Assembly: GCA_003427395.1 (NCBI GenBank)
Contig: BFEA01000002.1
Span: forward strand, 9,987,883-10,037,335
DNA from: Chara braunii
Lineage: Eukaryota; Streptophyta; Charophyceae; Charales; Characeae
DNA length: 49,453 nucleotides
Reading direction: 5' to 3'
A model generated the notes under the pieces. That model was given only the letters and a program-made list of their open reading frames with translations, was not told the DNA's origin and made no database searches. The position numbers and the translations under genes were made by a program. Shown in pieces: positions 38,339 through 49,453 of this stretch. Within the stretch, counting starts at the first letter, position 1. The number at the start of each line of letters is the position of its first letter.

Positions 38339-38920
38339 TCTTTTTTTCTTCTCTCCCTCTCCTTTCTCTCTCTTTCTCCTTCTCAATCCCTCCCTCTTCT
38401 TACTACGTGTACGTATTTTTGCATACAGTAAAGGTGCATACTAGAACAAGAACTGACTTCTCATACAAAGTACAAGATAGCGTAAAGGAAGACTCAGACA
38501 CCAATGATCTGATCAATCAATATTGCGATGCGGCCCCGACATACATCATCACTGTTTCATGGTGTGAAGGGGCCTGGCGCTATCTGCAGGAAGGATGCGC
38601 CAGGTCCAGACCATACACAGACGGAGAGGAGGGGATCATATGCAGAAGAGGGGAAGATGGGTATGTCGTCAACACGAAGTCTTCAGTACAAGTCTCAGAT
38701 AATCCTTCGTCAAATGTCTGAAGCCCAATGTCAAGCCTGGATCAAAAACCACCAATCCCTTCTAGTCTGCTGATGTAGTGAAGTCAGGTAGCGAGAGGGT
38801 GAGGGGAGGTGGTGGACTGAGAAGAGAAAGAAGAAGAAACTCTCTCTCTCCCTCTCTCTTCTCACTCACACACACACAAGCGATGTACAGTCCCACGTTG
38901 TAGTGTTACATTCATTTATT

Positions 38921-38959
<39 letters not shown>

Positions 38960-39482
38960 TCTAATCATGCTATCGATGGGGTAACGCTAGGCTAGTCATG
39001 GGGTAGGAGACTTGCCCTTTTCCTTTCTCTTCTCCCCGTCGCCGTCTTCGCCCGGTCGACTAGTTNCCCCCCCCTCTCTCCAACACGACCCGCCGAGTTG
39101 CGCCGTATGCCGAATGCATGGCGTGGGAGTCGACCGTCACCAAGTTGATCGGGTAAGTCCCCTCCCCTCTACCCCTTTCTCTTCTTCTTCTTCTTCTTCT
39201 TCTTCTTCTTCTTCTTCTTCTTCTTCTTCCTCTCCTTCTTTGCTTCCTCGCTATTTTCCTCATCTCGCTCTAAATGATAAGGTCCAATGAACCTTTCACA
39301 CCACCCCCAGTGGCAACCACCGAGACCAACGCGATCCAGACACTTCATTAGACTATTCAATCGGCAGGAGTGACGGCGGCGTGTATAAAGGGCACGGATG
39401 TAATCAGCGTGAGCTGATGATTCGTGCTTACTAGGCATTTCTCTTAAAAGATCGGAAATTACAACAATCTACCCACATTGAT

Positions 39483-39526
<44 letters not shown>

Positions 39527-40206
39527 TATATATATATATATAATAAATAGTAATAAATAATAATAGAAATAACAATATAATAATAACAATATTAGTAATA
39601 AGTAAGTCATAATCATGTATTCTAGCTATCTCTATAGTCAGATACAGTCGTATCGGACTTTTCACGACAACTAAGATGATGGTTTGGAATCTCTCTTCCT
39701 CTTTCGTAGTTTGCTGATACAGAGCAGTCAGGCGTCGAGAGGTGAGAAGACGACGATGTACTAAGAGGAGGAAGGAAAAGAACTCCCATTCCCTTTCTGT
39801 GTTCACTTGCCTAACCTTTTCTCCCCCTCTCACTCTCTCTTTCGCACTCGCACACATACTTTCACATGCACACACTCACTCACAGTCCATTGGTAGGATG
39901 AGCAAAAGGAATGTATCTTCTGCTGAAACGTGAAATATACACCTCCACCTTTTGATTTGTTCATTCTATCGATCGATCCAAGTAGCGTGTGGCAACGAGG
40001 GAGCTGGGGACTTAGTTGTTGGTCAAGGTTGGAGACTTATCGTCTCTCGCTCTCTCTCACACACCCTCCATCGATAGGACGAGCAAACTCGGAATGAATC
40101 TTCTGCTGAAACGGGGAAATACACACTGCCACTTTTTGGTTTGCTCGTTCTATCGATCCAAGTAGCCCGCGGCGAGTCACGGGTCCGAGACTTAGATGTT
40201 TTTCTC
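37951..40206. repeat. 2.26-kb segment present only in the 5' LTR
   Basis: The two LTRs match up to CAGATGGTCA (15160 and 37950) and again from the CA-rich phrase at 15161 and about 40207. The extra DNA holds simple repeats: CAT/TCA at 38237-38335, TTTA at 38911-38961, CTT at 39181-39228 and TA at 39485-39542. It also holds two diverged copies of a 130-bp unit (39887-40019 and 40067-40200). A module made of CA repeat, TTTA repeat and CATGCTATCG occurs at 38868-38970 and again at about 40210-40360, in shared LTR sequence. No gene: the 168-codon frame at 38215 is low-complexity. Deletion from the 3' LTR between CA-rich stretches is the simplest explanation. Confidence 0.8.
39887..40200. repeat. 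Diverged tandem duplication, about 180-bp period
   Basis: Both copies share CCAT.G.TAGGA.GAGCAAA, TCTTCTGCTGAAACG, and TTCTATCGATC..CCAAGTAGC..GGC. They are separated by CT-rich sequence. Confidence 0.7.
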
Positions 40207-41083
40207 TCTCTCACACGCGCACACACTCACACACACGCATCTCCACACACACACATCGATGGTAGCGTACGTCCTTATGATAGGTCTATTTGATTTATTT
40301 ATTTATTTATTTATTTAATTTTGTTTATTTATTTGTTTGTTTTGTTCATGCTATCGGGGAAGCATCGGGGATTGGTCGTGAGGATGGGGACTTACCCGAC
40401 TTCTTTTCTCTTGTTCCCCGTTGTTGTCACCGCCGTTGTGACCGTTGTCTGTAGGAGTCTTTCCTTGTCGACAAGGTTTGCAGCCTGGTCCGGTAAGTAC
40501 TTCTTCTCTCCCTTCTTCTTCCGACTTCTTTTCTCCTCTCCCCTTCACACCAACTAGCGACCTTTTTCCCTTCTTATTTTCTTCCTCCTCCTTTTTCCTC
40601 CTTCTCTCCCTCTTCCTTTCCAGTCCCTCGTTTTATCGTTTATTGCCGCCCTTTCCTCTCTCACTTGCGATCGCGTCCGCATACAGCTTGCGCGCTAGTG
40701 CTTGCTGAGCGCCTTCCCTACCTTCGAGCACGCTTTCCTGCCTCGCTTTCTCCTTCTATCGCGAGGTTGTCTCCAACCCCGCGCCTGCACGTTCCCTCGC
40801 GTGCTTGCTTTCTCCCCAACGAAGGGGACCTCCGTGCTATAGGTTGTTGCCGCACTGCAGAGATGGTCGGGCCTCTATTCTTCCTTTGTATGAATCGGCC
40901 CGGCTTTCGGGTACGGATTCACTAGCGCGAATCAGGGGATTAGAGGTTACGGGTAGAGGAAAATAAATAAATAAATAAGTAAAATTAATAAAAGAAAAAC
41001 GAATCTAACAAGTCCTACCACTAACTACCAAGTACCTTGTTTCAACGAGACAACTACTACTACTAATTCTAATAGAGGTCACG

Positions 41084-41094
41084 GGTTCGAGTCC
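41084..41094 (+). other. Pol III B-box-like site (5' LTR)
   Basis: GGTTCGAGTCC inside the same T-arm-like hairpin as in the 3' LTR (16051-16067). No complete tRNA around it. Confidence 0.45.
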
Positions 41095-41333
41095 CGTTTG
41101 CCTATGGATTGGTAAAAAGTAGGCCCGCCCCCCCCTTGTAGCTAGCAAAAGAGTTAGCCCCGGAGGCAGGTCGGATTCGATCCCAGTGTCCCTGGCTCAA
41201 TAGTCCGCTCCTTTTCCTGCTGGCTAGCTCTTACCACGATATGGTAGAGAGCCATCTTCCTATAAGTAGGTGTAGTAGGTTAGACTTTCTCAGCCTGCGT
41301 GCTCGTGCACGCTTGCCAGTTAGTGCGACCGTC

Positions 41334-41432
41334 CTTAGGCTTGTTGATTTGAGCGCGCGTGCGCCCTCAAGTCAACTTATCTTTCCGAAAGGTCCGAAGG
41401 GCCGGTACTTAGCCGTAGCTGCGGCATTAAGG
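41334..41432. promoter_or_regulatory. Inverted repeats near the U3 end of the 5' LTR
   Basis: Counterpart of 16314-16412; both hairpin stems are unchanged although neighbouring bases differ between the LTRs. Since the 5' LTR drives transcription, this is the copy that would matter. Confidence 0.45.
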
Positions 41433-41877
41433 GTCGCAGCTGGGTAATTACTCAAGTGTCGGGTAGACTTGTACCCCACTAAACAGACGTAGATGCGACG
41501 GATACTCAACCCGGAGGCTGAGTAAGGGAAGATAAAGACCGAAATTTTTAGAGCACCCAGTACCGGAGGGAAGACAGGCACTGGACTAAGCCTCAGTGCG
41601 TGTCATAGACCTACCTGACACAATCATCAGCCCGACTGACCCTTCGACCTCTTTAGTCGATCGATATTACTACTGATCCTGATCGTCACTGCGCGCGTCA
41701 TAATAACGCGCGTACATTACTTAACGAAATTTTCTCACCGCTTTTTTTTTTGCCCCGGTCTCAGAGGCCGAGGAATTTGTTTTCGAGTGTCACTCTCAAG
41801 CGTACACACCCTCTCCATTCCAGACTGGCTACGTCATGGTAGCTGATGTCGCCACCGTGCCTAATGCAAATACATGG

Positions 41878-41903
41878 TAAAATACCCTTGTAAGGGTATT
41901 TTG
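41878..41903. promoter_or_regulatory. Terminal palindrome of the 5' LTR
   Basis: AAAATACCCTT-GT-AAGGGTATTTT, 7 nt from the LTR end at 41910. It is the same as 16844-16869 except that the outermost pair is T/G rather than C/G. Confidence 0.7.
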
Positions 41904-41910
41904 TCCGACA

Positions 41911-41914
41911 CCGT
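41911..41914. other. Target-site duplication, right copy (CCGT)
   Basis: Directly follows the LTR end CGACA and matches 6962-6965. On the minus strand it forms the last codon of the interrupted Penelope-like frame before the LTR. Confidence 0.85.
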
Positions 41915-42756
41915 GCTCTTCGTCTTATCATTTCCTTCATCGTCGATTCGATGTGCATACCACCAATCTTCCTCCTCACTACTCGCATGACCTCGCTCTT
42001 CCTAATTCGTTTATCATACAGAGTCTTCACAATGATTCTCGATCTCACATTCACCCCATGACTGTCCCTAATTGCCCCGGAGATCATTTGTCTTGCTTTG
42101 GTCCGGCTACGTTTTGTAGCAAAGGTCTTTACAACACTGTAGTACTTAACGAGTTCGCCAAGAGTTTTTTGCCGAAGGCCTTTCTGTAATCGAGGGTTCT
42201 TAAACATACGTGTCAGATCATCGCGAAGTGCAAGCGACGCTGGGGAAGCCTCAATAACACGAGTAATAGTAACAGTTCCCACCGTTTCGAACTTACTCTT
42301 ACATCTCCTAAGATGTCTCGTCCCTCGTCCGTACTTAACTCTTGATTCACCGAAAAGTCTACGGATCAATCTCCATCCATCAACCCATGTGCTTCCACCG
42401 TTATAGTGCAAGTCTACAGGCCCCTTCTTCCTATTAAGGCTACGCAAAGCATCAAGAACCTTGACGGTACTCACGCCCTTATCTCTGATTCGAACTTCGA
42501 CTAACTTCCCGGCGTCTGATTTATACCCTCCGGTCCTCAGCTTGCTTTCCTGTCCTGCCCATCTTATCCTCTCTCTACGGCCTGGTCTACTCTTCGTCTT
42601 CTTAGGTGCTCTCCGTGATTTGACCGCCCTCACATTCAGGGATGGAGACCAGTGTCGAATCAAAGCCTTTTCGACCGCTTCTAATTCCGAGCGTTCTGTA
42701 CCAGTAAACAAGGGTACAGCGACATAATGGTGAGAACCCACTTTCCCCAAATCAAA
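41911..42756 (-). pseudogene. Penelope-like element, GIY-YIG-tail and linker (5' half)
   Basis: About 280 codons open without a stop, cut at 41911 by the giant LTR element and continued in frame at 6965. The start of the segment, ERSELEAVEKALIRHWSPSLNV, resembles the end of a GIY-YIG nuclease domain (a conserved Glu and a P-x-L-N). The GIY and YIG parts themselves are not visible. A long basic linker follows (KSRRAPKKTKSRPGRRER). An endonuclease upstream of the RT is the permuted order described for Chlamys/Naiad Penelope-like elements, which are known from green algae. Upstream on the sense strand is a T-rich stretch ending in AG, so a preceding exon and intron are possible; 5' truncation is equally possible. 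The frame also reads on into the LTR as far as 41761, which is fortuitous. Confidence 0.65.
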
Positions 42757-43102
42757 GTGAAAATAAAAAGAGAAAAAAGAAAAAAAACAAAATAGTGAGT
42801 GTGTGAGCACGTTTTGACACCGCCATCTTTGGCGATTTTTTGTTTTTTTTTGGCTAAGCTAAATGATCTCAAAATTTAGAGGCATGTACCTCACATCATA
42901 GAAAACTTAAAAAAAAAACTTAAAGTGTCCAAAACGTGCTCGCCCACTCAATAATTTCATTCTCATTTGATTTTTTTTAATTTTCATTATTATTATTTAT
43001 TTTTAGTATTTGATTTTTATCTCAAATTTGGTAAGGAATTTAGAAGTAATGTTAAGGCAAATGTTGCTTAGTTTATTCTTGTGTATAGCATATATATTTT
43101 TC
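42757..43102. other. AT-rich flank upstream of the Penelope-like element
   Basis: No gene seen. On the minus strand it is T-rich near 42770-42800 and could be an intron end or an insertion border. It contains A and T homopolymers and two copies of the phrase AAACGTGCTCRC-like (42806 and 42934). Confidence 0.4.
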
Positions 43103-43110
43103 AATGTTTT

Positions 43111-43154
<44 letters not shown>
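43103..43154. repeat. Poly-T tract
   Basis: A run of about 45 T after an interrupted start. It could be the poly-A tail of a retroposed sequence on the minus strand; no source element was identified beside it. Confidence 0.85.
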
Positions 43155-43155
<1 letters not shown>

Positions 43156-44475
43156 ATCCGCGTTCGGCCGTTTGAGAAGGGGTGCTGAACGTTCAGGCGT
43201 CCTACTTGCCCCGAACACTGGCAACTCTGTATATATATATTATAGGTCCGCGTTCAACCCAAACGGTCGAATGCATCCCCAAGGGGGGCCGAACATTCGA
43301 CAGGTTCAGGTTCGGGATTTTGGTCGAACCTAAACGCTGACAACCATATATGCATATATTAATTTTATTTTTAATTTTAAATTTGGTAAAATAATTTCGA
43401 TACGACTGTAAGACAAAAGTTGTTCAATTTATTTCTCGGCGTAATTTTGTTTTTCCAGTTTTTTGCTAGGCTACCAGCCAGGGCACCTGGGTCACCCTGT
43501 TTTCTTAGGCGGCCCGACCGTGCAAGGACAAGGGAAGGTCCCAAAAAAAAAAAAAAAAAACTCAAAAAAATCCTTGGCTACCAGCAAGGCCGCCCGCGTC
43601 GCCTTGTTTGCCAGGTAACCAGGCCGTGCATAGGCCAAATAGGGTTTCAAATTACCAAAAAAAAAAAAAAAAAACTAAGCTATGCAAAAAAATAAATTGG
43701 ACAACTTTTGCCTCAGGTCATATCAACATTTTTCACCAAATTGCAAATAAAAAATAAAGTTTTTTTTTTTTTTCCTAAGATACCACAGTGGCCCAAGACT
43801 ACTTGCCCATCTGGAGCATGGTCACCTTAGCATTCGGATAGGAGTGTGGGCGATCTAGTGTGACGCTGAGTGGCAGCGGCCTTACAGATTCATTATAAAT
43901 TTTTGGGTTGAGATCTCAGGAAATAGGCAAAAAAAAAAAAAAAACAGAGACCTCCCATCAGAAATCACGTCTGAGTGCTTCCCAAGCATCAAATCACAAA
44001 TGATCTAATCATTGTGGTTGTAACAACAGTGAACAATGTAACTGCCACATTTTTCTGGAATAAACTCGACTTCTATGAGCAGTGATCATCACGCTTTCCA
44101 TATACTTTGTGACTGAAGGAGGGCTCCACCCAATGAGATAATTGCACAACAGCAAGCAAAATACTGAAAATATTTTATCTAGTGGGCCTATGGCCGATCC
44201 CACACTCTATTGGGGTTAGCCATACCCCTAATGAATTGAGAAGATTTTCGCGGGAAGCTTCTTTTACACCGACATGCCCAATGTTAAGGAGAGGAGGAGG
44301 GGAATAAAAATTTCCTTACGTGTTTGGGTGATACATCTAAAATACAGACTATGAGGTCGCAAGTACTGCACAACAAGATTTGGGTCACTCAACTGCCACA
44401 TTAACTCTTTTCTATCCTATCCCGTTGTTAGTGGGACCATGCTCTCGGACGAAAAAAAGATTAAAATAAAAAAAC
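43155..44475. other. Repeat-rich flank
   Basis: No gene. Two diverged copies of a CCGCGTTC-initial block lie near 43159 and 43248 (CCGCGTTCGGCCGTTTGAG / CCGCGTTCAACCCAAACGG). Reverse-oriented fragments of the TIR-ended family occur at 43465-43545 and 43573-43640, and a forward fragment at 43785-43815. From about 43860 to 44460 I see nothing recognisable. Confidence 0.5.
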
Positions 44476-44873
44476 CTAAGCTACTAGAGTGGTCCGAGTC
44501 CACTTGCCTAGGAGGCAAAAGTTGTTCACTTTATTTCTAAATACCATGTCGATTGGCTCTACCAAAAAGAAATAATAAAATAAAAAACCAAAAAGAAATT
44601 TAAAAATAAAAAATAAAAAATTATTTTTTAATTAAAATTTTTATTTTTTATTTGGTAAGGAATTTTGATGTGACTCCGAGGCAATAATAGTTGTTCAGTT
44701 GGGACCCACTAAAAAATAATAGTTGTTCAGTTTATTTTTTTGCGTAACATAGTTTCTTTTTTGGATTTTTTAGATTTTTTTATTTTTTTTTTAGTTGGGA
44801 CCCTCCCCGGTCCATTCACGACAGGGCCGCCCGAGAAAATAGGGTGACCCGGGCGGCCTGACTGGTAGACTAG
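44476..44873. repeat. MITE-like element, about 398 bp
   Basis: Starts CTAAGCTACTAGAGTGGTCC and ends GCCTGACTGGTAGACTAG, giving imperfect terminal inverted repeats (CTAAGCTACYAG / CTGGTAGMCTAG). The interior is A/T-rich with GTTGTTCAGTTTATTTTT phrases. It is the clearest single copy of the family seen in both flanks. There is no coding sequence, so it would need a partner to move. Confidence 0.6.
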
Positions 44874-45160
44874 TAAACAACATAAATATTATTTTTCTAT
44901 TTTAATTTTTATTTTAAATTTAGTAAAGAATTTCGATGTGACCCTGAGGCAACGGTTGTCTAGTTTATTTTTCTGCATAACATCGTTTTTTTTTGGATTT
45001 TTTAGAATTGTTTTTTTCCACTAAGACCTTTCTTGGTCCTTGCATGGTCGGGCAGCTTGGGAAAACAGGAAGACCTGGGCGGCCCGACTGGTAGCTTAGT
45101 TTTTTTTTTTTTGGCCCGACCGGGCAAGTGATCTCGGACCACTCTAGTAGCCTATAAATA
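44874..45160. repeat. Partial and inverted copies of the same repeat family
   Basis: A right-end copy ends CCCGACTGGTAGCTTAG at about 45100. It is followed directly by an inverted left-end block (GGCCCGACCGGGCAAGTG..GGACCACTCTAGTAGCC, 45113-45152). Head-to-tail and inverted fragments suggest nested insertion. Confidence 0.55.
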
Positions 45161-47343
45161 ATAATAAAAAAAACTATGCTATGCAAAAAAATAAATTGTT
45201 TCATCAGGCTTCTCAAACTCATCAGGACCTTTTTTTTTTGTATTTGTATGTGTGTGTGTGTGCATGTGTATAAAAGAGACGTAGCGGAGATAGAGGTATC
45301 GAGAAACTTTCCTCTTCCCCTTTCCCTTGCCCCTGTATGTTTTCCCCTTTCCCCTTCTTGATAGATAGAGGTGTTGTGGCCGTTCTGCTGTTCGTTCCCC
45401 ACCCCCTTGTTTCCTCCCGCCCTCCCCCTCCTTTCCCCTCTACTTTACCTCCCATCTCCAGCGGTTGCCCATCGACTTTTCCCCTCTCATTTCCCTTATC
45501 TCCCTTTACTTTCATCCATAGCCTTGGAGGTCCTCGTCCATTTTCCCTGACTTTTGCCTTTACTGATCTCCCCCGGGTTGCCCTCCCCCGACATTCTCGT
45601 TTTCCAACTCCCATATTGACTAAAAAATGTGAGATGTTTCTCAATACTGAATGCATGCTTACATTAGGAATTTTTCAACTCGGCTTTGGACGGGATTGCG
45701 GCCAAATGCATCTATATCAGGCCGTAATTGCGGTCAAATACATTCAGAGTCCTGCTAGTGTGAGTGTGCCTTAAGCCATATTTGACAAAGACTCTTGGGT
45801 TGACTAAAATAAATGTCGAGGTTACAATAAGGGGGAAAATGACACCTTTGAGGATGTGAAAGAAAAGAAAATCATCCTTGAAAACACAATATAAGATTAA
45901 CGCAATTTTATCAATTTAGAATAATCCCAAATTTACACCCCTCTTATCCTCCCCTCCCCATACCCCACCACCCTCCCTACAAAGTGAAAAAACAATAAAG
46001 ACAATGAATTCAAAAATGCCACATCGGGCGCTGGAAAAACAAAACTCCCAAAATGACTTGCCCCTCGAGCAAGTCTGGTAGCATAGGCAAAAAGTAGTTA
46101 TATTATAGGTAGCAAAGCTGGATTTTTGGCACACCCATTTTATCCATAATTTTGAATCCGGATGAAATTTCCAGATTAATTCGGCCCTGCGCAAAAGAGG
46201 TTTTTTATTATTTGTTCCCCCTAAAAAACAACTAGGGTGAATATAGAAACAATACAAACAACTTTAAGCTTGATGTAATATTTGATATCCCAACCAAAAT
46301 GAAGATAAAAAATAAAATAAAATAATTGAACAATATTTAGCAACCCCCCTTACACCCCTAAAAGCGTAGTTCTACAGTATTTAATATGCACAATATCAAT
46401 TTTTTTTATTTTTTTTATGTTCTTTTCATTATCCGAATTTCCAGATAATCCCACCCCCAGATAATCCAGCCAGATAATCTGACCAGATTATCCGATTACA
46501 TAATCTGTGCTACTTTGGTTGGGAAAAAAAGTGTCGCAAATCCCCAAATCACTTTTGTTGTCATTTTTCCACCCTGACTGGACCGGTAAGAGCCGATGTG
46601 TAAAAACGGCGGGAAAGTGTTTTGCAAGGTGCAACAATGACGCCGAAAGTAATTTTGGGACCTGCAACATTTTTTTCCCTGTTTGGGGGGTACAAAAGTT
46701 TCGTCGCGGGGAGGTTTTATAACGTTAGAGAAGTGGAAGGGAAGGGTCACCAAGTTTGCGGCACTCTGGATAGTGATATATAACACCACCGCAGCAACGT
46801 GAAGCCTGCTCCTTACTTAAACTTGAGTTGCTCGGGAGCTGTGTCGAGAGTGAAATTTCGGCCGATTTGTCACATTTGGGATTCATCTTGTACCCTCTCT
46901 CTCTCTCTCTCTTTTGTAGTCGAACTAATATTTATATCATAATTTCAATATGCCAACAAAACTAATCGTTTTTATAACATTATTCATAACATCATGTAAA
47001 CAATTTAAAATTACATCACTACCCCTGCTATAGGAAAATTAAAAAAAAAACACATTTCGTGCTTGACCCGCAAATTCCGAACAGGGTGGGAGGCACGTGT
47101 GGTGGGGCGTAGGAGGAGGTACCCTTAGCTGCTACTTCAAACCGCCAGTACCTTCGAGACACTTTTGTTTGGGGTTAGAAACGCCTTGCGCACCATAAAG
47201 AATCGAACCAGTGAAAGTCTCCTTTTGACTTCTTCTGCCAATCATTTTGCTCTGGAAGACATGCCCTAAAAGTTGCGTCGGCATGCAAGCCTCAACTTGA
47301 AAAAATAGTGGGGAAACATACTAGTGGTTTTAAAGCGCAGTAT
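45161..47343. other. Gene-free right flank
   Basis: No supportable gene. A CT-rich stretch at 45300-45600 yields overlapping long frames without domain content. A GATAATC/GATTATC cluster at 46431-46506 and a (CT)n run at 46902-46914 are the only structured parts. The frames at 45916-46257 and 46488-46789 are AT-rich and unrecognised. Confidence 0.5.
46431..46506. repeat. CCAGATAATC short repeats in both orientations
   Basis: CCAGATAATC occurs three times (one as ATAATCT) within 50 bp, followed by the inverse CCAGATTATCCGATTACATAATC. A small, palindrome-rich cluster. Confidence 0.65.
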
Positions 47344-47690
47344 GTCCGCTATGACGGCATGTCTGACCGTGTTTGTTTGAACTGTCCTTTATTTTTCTGT
47401 AAGATTGTTGAATATATTTGGTAGCGACAAACTTTCTCATGATGTCGTTCTCTCGTATTTGACGCGGAGACTATGCAAACGAAATTATAAAAATATGCAT
47501 ATCTACCAAAGGAATGTCCGCTATAGAGCCCCTTTTTGTTTTTACTGTCGTTTCTTTTTCTTTACGATTGTTAAAGATGTTTGGTAGTGGCTAACTTGTC
47601 CATAATGTCATTCTCTCACGTTTGGCGAGAGACTATGTAAGCGTAATTAGAAAACTTGCACATTGACAAAAAAAAATAAACATACACAAT
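47344..47690. repeat. Diverged tandem duplication, 172-bp period
   Basis: Two units both begin GTCCGCTAT (47344 and 47516). They share TTTCTTTAYGATTGTT-like, TTTGGTAGYG, ATGTCRTTCTCTC and GAGACTATG blocks in the same order. Non-coding. Confidence 0.75.
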
Positions 47691-48190
47691 AGGACACATA
47701 GAGTTGTGCTCCACTATACAACACTCTACATTCACGTTTGAGTGCCCATGGTCGGGGTTGCGTCCATTTGCATTTCAAGTGTTATGCAGTGGAGGGACAC
47801 TCGCTAATATAAGTAAGAGTTTTGTTGCTAGACCCAATATATTCAAAATATTGGAGTCATCTGCTTGCACCTAGTCCATAAAACATCAAAATTTATGTCG
47901 AGTGTTTTATCGTGGAGCGAGGCCCCTACTCTCTTACTAATCTCCCATACAAAAGACCTTGCTCAACTGCACAAAACACTACATGCATACGAACACTTTT
48001 TGAACCTGAGACATTCACAATACTGGAATTGTCTAAGTGCTTCAAGTCTGAAAACGTCAAAATGCCTCAATTCAAAAACGTTATATTCCCGCCATACAGT
48101 CTACACGTGTTTTCATTTTTACTCCCTTATTAACCCCCTTCTCTTGTACGCCTATGTTCGACTTCGAACCTTTCATACAGGTTAAAAAAA
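47691..48190. other. Non-coding region with a faint duplication
   Basis: A weak 190-bp-period similarity links about 47850-47895 (ATTGGAGTCATCTGCTTGCAC..AAACATCAAAAT) with about 48025-48065 (ACTGGAATTGTCTAAGTGCTTC..AAACGTCAAAAT). The frames at 47865 and 47912 have no recognisable domain. Confidence 0.4.
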
Positions 48191-49409
48191 CAATTATCCT
48201 GATGCGATGGTAGTTGAAAGAAACTTCTTATTGGAGGACTGATTATTTTAACGTGGTTTGTTAAAATAGTTTCAGGAGTAGTGGTGGTTTAACATCCTCT
48301 CTATAAGGTATTTTTAAAAAATATTTCAAGCGTCAGAACACGGGTGGTTCGTCTTTTAATAGTCTACATTTTTCATTAGCATTAAACTACCAATGCCTTT
48401 CAGGATGGAAACCTAAGTCGTAAATATAACCTATAGCGCATTCTTCAGAGGCCTATGGAGGTCAGGTGTTACCAGACCTAAAAGGTTGGCGTCGAAAAAA
48501 AAAGAAAAACGTCACTCTGGTACTTTAGCCAAAGTTTGACACGCAGTTTTACTCCGGCTCGACAAAAAAAGGCTCGTAGGTAGTGATGGTTTAAGGTTCA
48601 AAACACAATTGACCGACCGAAACGACAAAGTGAGGGTGAACTACATACTAAAAAAAAACACATCACGACATGAGTCCGTGACCTCTCGGTCATTTAAAGA
48701 GAAATAAAATCAAAAGAGAAAAGAGTTCCCAACGGTATTCCCGAAAGTCCAGACTGCATCATCATCCCATTTTATATGTATGAGATGTCTGGCGTGCAGT
48801 CGTCGAGGCTTTACGATCTTTGACTTCCGCCTCTACTGATTGCCCGCACCGACGCAATCATTATTGGATACTTGGAGGAGGTTTCAACACATGAGATGAT
48901 TGCCTCTTGCTCACCTGACAAACCAGACATAACAAAAATGCAACCTGAATAAAACAAGATAACATCGAAACTCTAAGAAAATGTTTTTACTGGGCCCAGT
49001 GGGGAGTGTCTTTAAAGACCTAGGTTGTGCTTTAAACCACGACTACCTTTCATTGCTTTAAATCTAAGGCCGGGTAACCTGATAAATCGAATTGGTGATC
49101 CATTTTCGTTTCAGGCCTCCACCATCGGTGGCCGGCATATGAGAAAGGTACGGGTGGTTTAAATATTACAAGTGGACCCGCCGCAACGAAGCACGATGAC
49201 GAAAACATTTTGCGAAACCCCCCAGCCATCAGTTGGACCCCATCTTTGCAATGTACCCGTACCGGACGCGGCCCAACTTTGCAAAATGCCCCGGCAACTG
49301 CCAAGTTTTTGTAGGTGCAACTGCAAAAGGCCAAGCGGATTTGCTCTCTCTCTCTCTCATCATTCTTTGCCTGTGTTGTTTCCCCTTGCCAGCAATCTGA
49401 CTCTCCCCT

Positions 49410-49410
<1 letters not shown>
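48191..49410. other. Unannotated right end
   Basis: I see no gene. The phrase GTGGTTTAA or GGTGGTT(T) recurs several times (48293, 48345, 48585, 49152; also 2556 in the left flank), often beside GGGT or AGT. This may reflect another low-copy repeat family. The minus-strand frame at 49334-49050 has no recognisable domain. Confidence 0.4.

Positions 49411-49443
<33 letters not shown>
49411..49443. repeat. (CT)n microsatellite
   Basis: Pure CT dinucleotide repeat near the right edge of the window. Confidence 0.95.
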
Positions 49444-49445
<2 letters not shown>

Positions 49446-49453
49446 TCTCTGCT

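Noticed and set aside
38215-38721. 168-codon frame with poly-His and poly-Ser
   Set aside because: Its first half is a CAT/TCA microsatellite and a CT tract; the rest has no recognisable domain and lies in an LTR segment.
42757-42810. Extending the Penelope-like protein to the upstream start at 42810
   Set aside because: The first codon there is GTG, and the translation is a Phe/Ser-rich reading of a T-rich tract; it is more likely an intron end or flank.

Overview
This is a nuclear genomic window from a eukaryote, almost certainly a member of the green plant lineage (green alga, charophyte or early land plant). The best evidence is the retrotransposon primer-binding site at 29921-29940. It matches, over 20 nt, the 3' end including CCA of plant cytoplasmic tRNA-Asp as I remember it. 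I see no convincing host gene. The window is built of nested transposable elements, their degenerate relatives and microsatellites.

The centre (6966-41910, minus strand) reads as one giant Ty3/gypsy-type LTR retrotransposon of 34,945 bp. Its two long terminal repeats are 9,911 bp (3' LTR, 6966-16876) and 11,968 bp (5' LTR, 29943-41910), and the internal region is 13,066 bp. Both repeats begin TGTCG and end CGACA on the + strand. The element is flanked by a 4-bp direct repeat CCGT (6962-6965 and 41911-41914), and the tRNA-Asp primer site lies 2 nt inside the 5' LTR. Read on the minus strand, the internal order is: primer site; an Arg/Gly-rich ORF (29715-29227); two tandem homologous ORFs of unknown function (29085-28377 and 28291-27512); gag with one CCHC knuckle (27370-25076); an aspartic protease ORF (25103-24156); RT, RNase H and integrase (24222-20759); a 121-bp tandem repeat; a second gag-like gene with coiled coil and damaged CCHC knuckle (20234-18459); and a non-coding 3' part with a tRNA-Asp-like sequence. 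gag to protease and protease to RT both step by -1. The protease/RT overlap contains a canonical U UUU UUA slippery heptamer in the right frame. Several in-frame stops and a few frameshifts make this copy inactive as it stands.

The LTRs are mainly non-coding: a 163-bp tandem repeat with internal inverted repeats, repeated modules each carrying an (AAT)n tract, pyrimidine-rich stretches, and a structured U3 end with hairpins. The 5' LTR carries about 2.26 kb that the 3' LTR lacks. Parts of the two LTRs share identical N positions and identical microsatellite lengths, so those parts of the assembly are probably not independent.

The giant element sits inside a Penelope-like element on the same strand. 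Its endonuclease-tail/linker half is at 42756-41911 and its reverse transcriptase half at 6965-5170. Removing the giant element and one CCGT copy restores an in-frame junction. The GIY-YIG-like segment lies upstream of the RT, the permuted order described for Chlamys/Naiad-type elements. The outer flanks (1-5100 and 42757-49453) are AT-rich, with degenerate repeats having CTAAGCTACCAG/CTGGTAGCTTAG-like ends, simple repeats and small tandem duplications.
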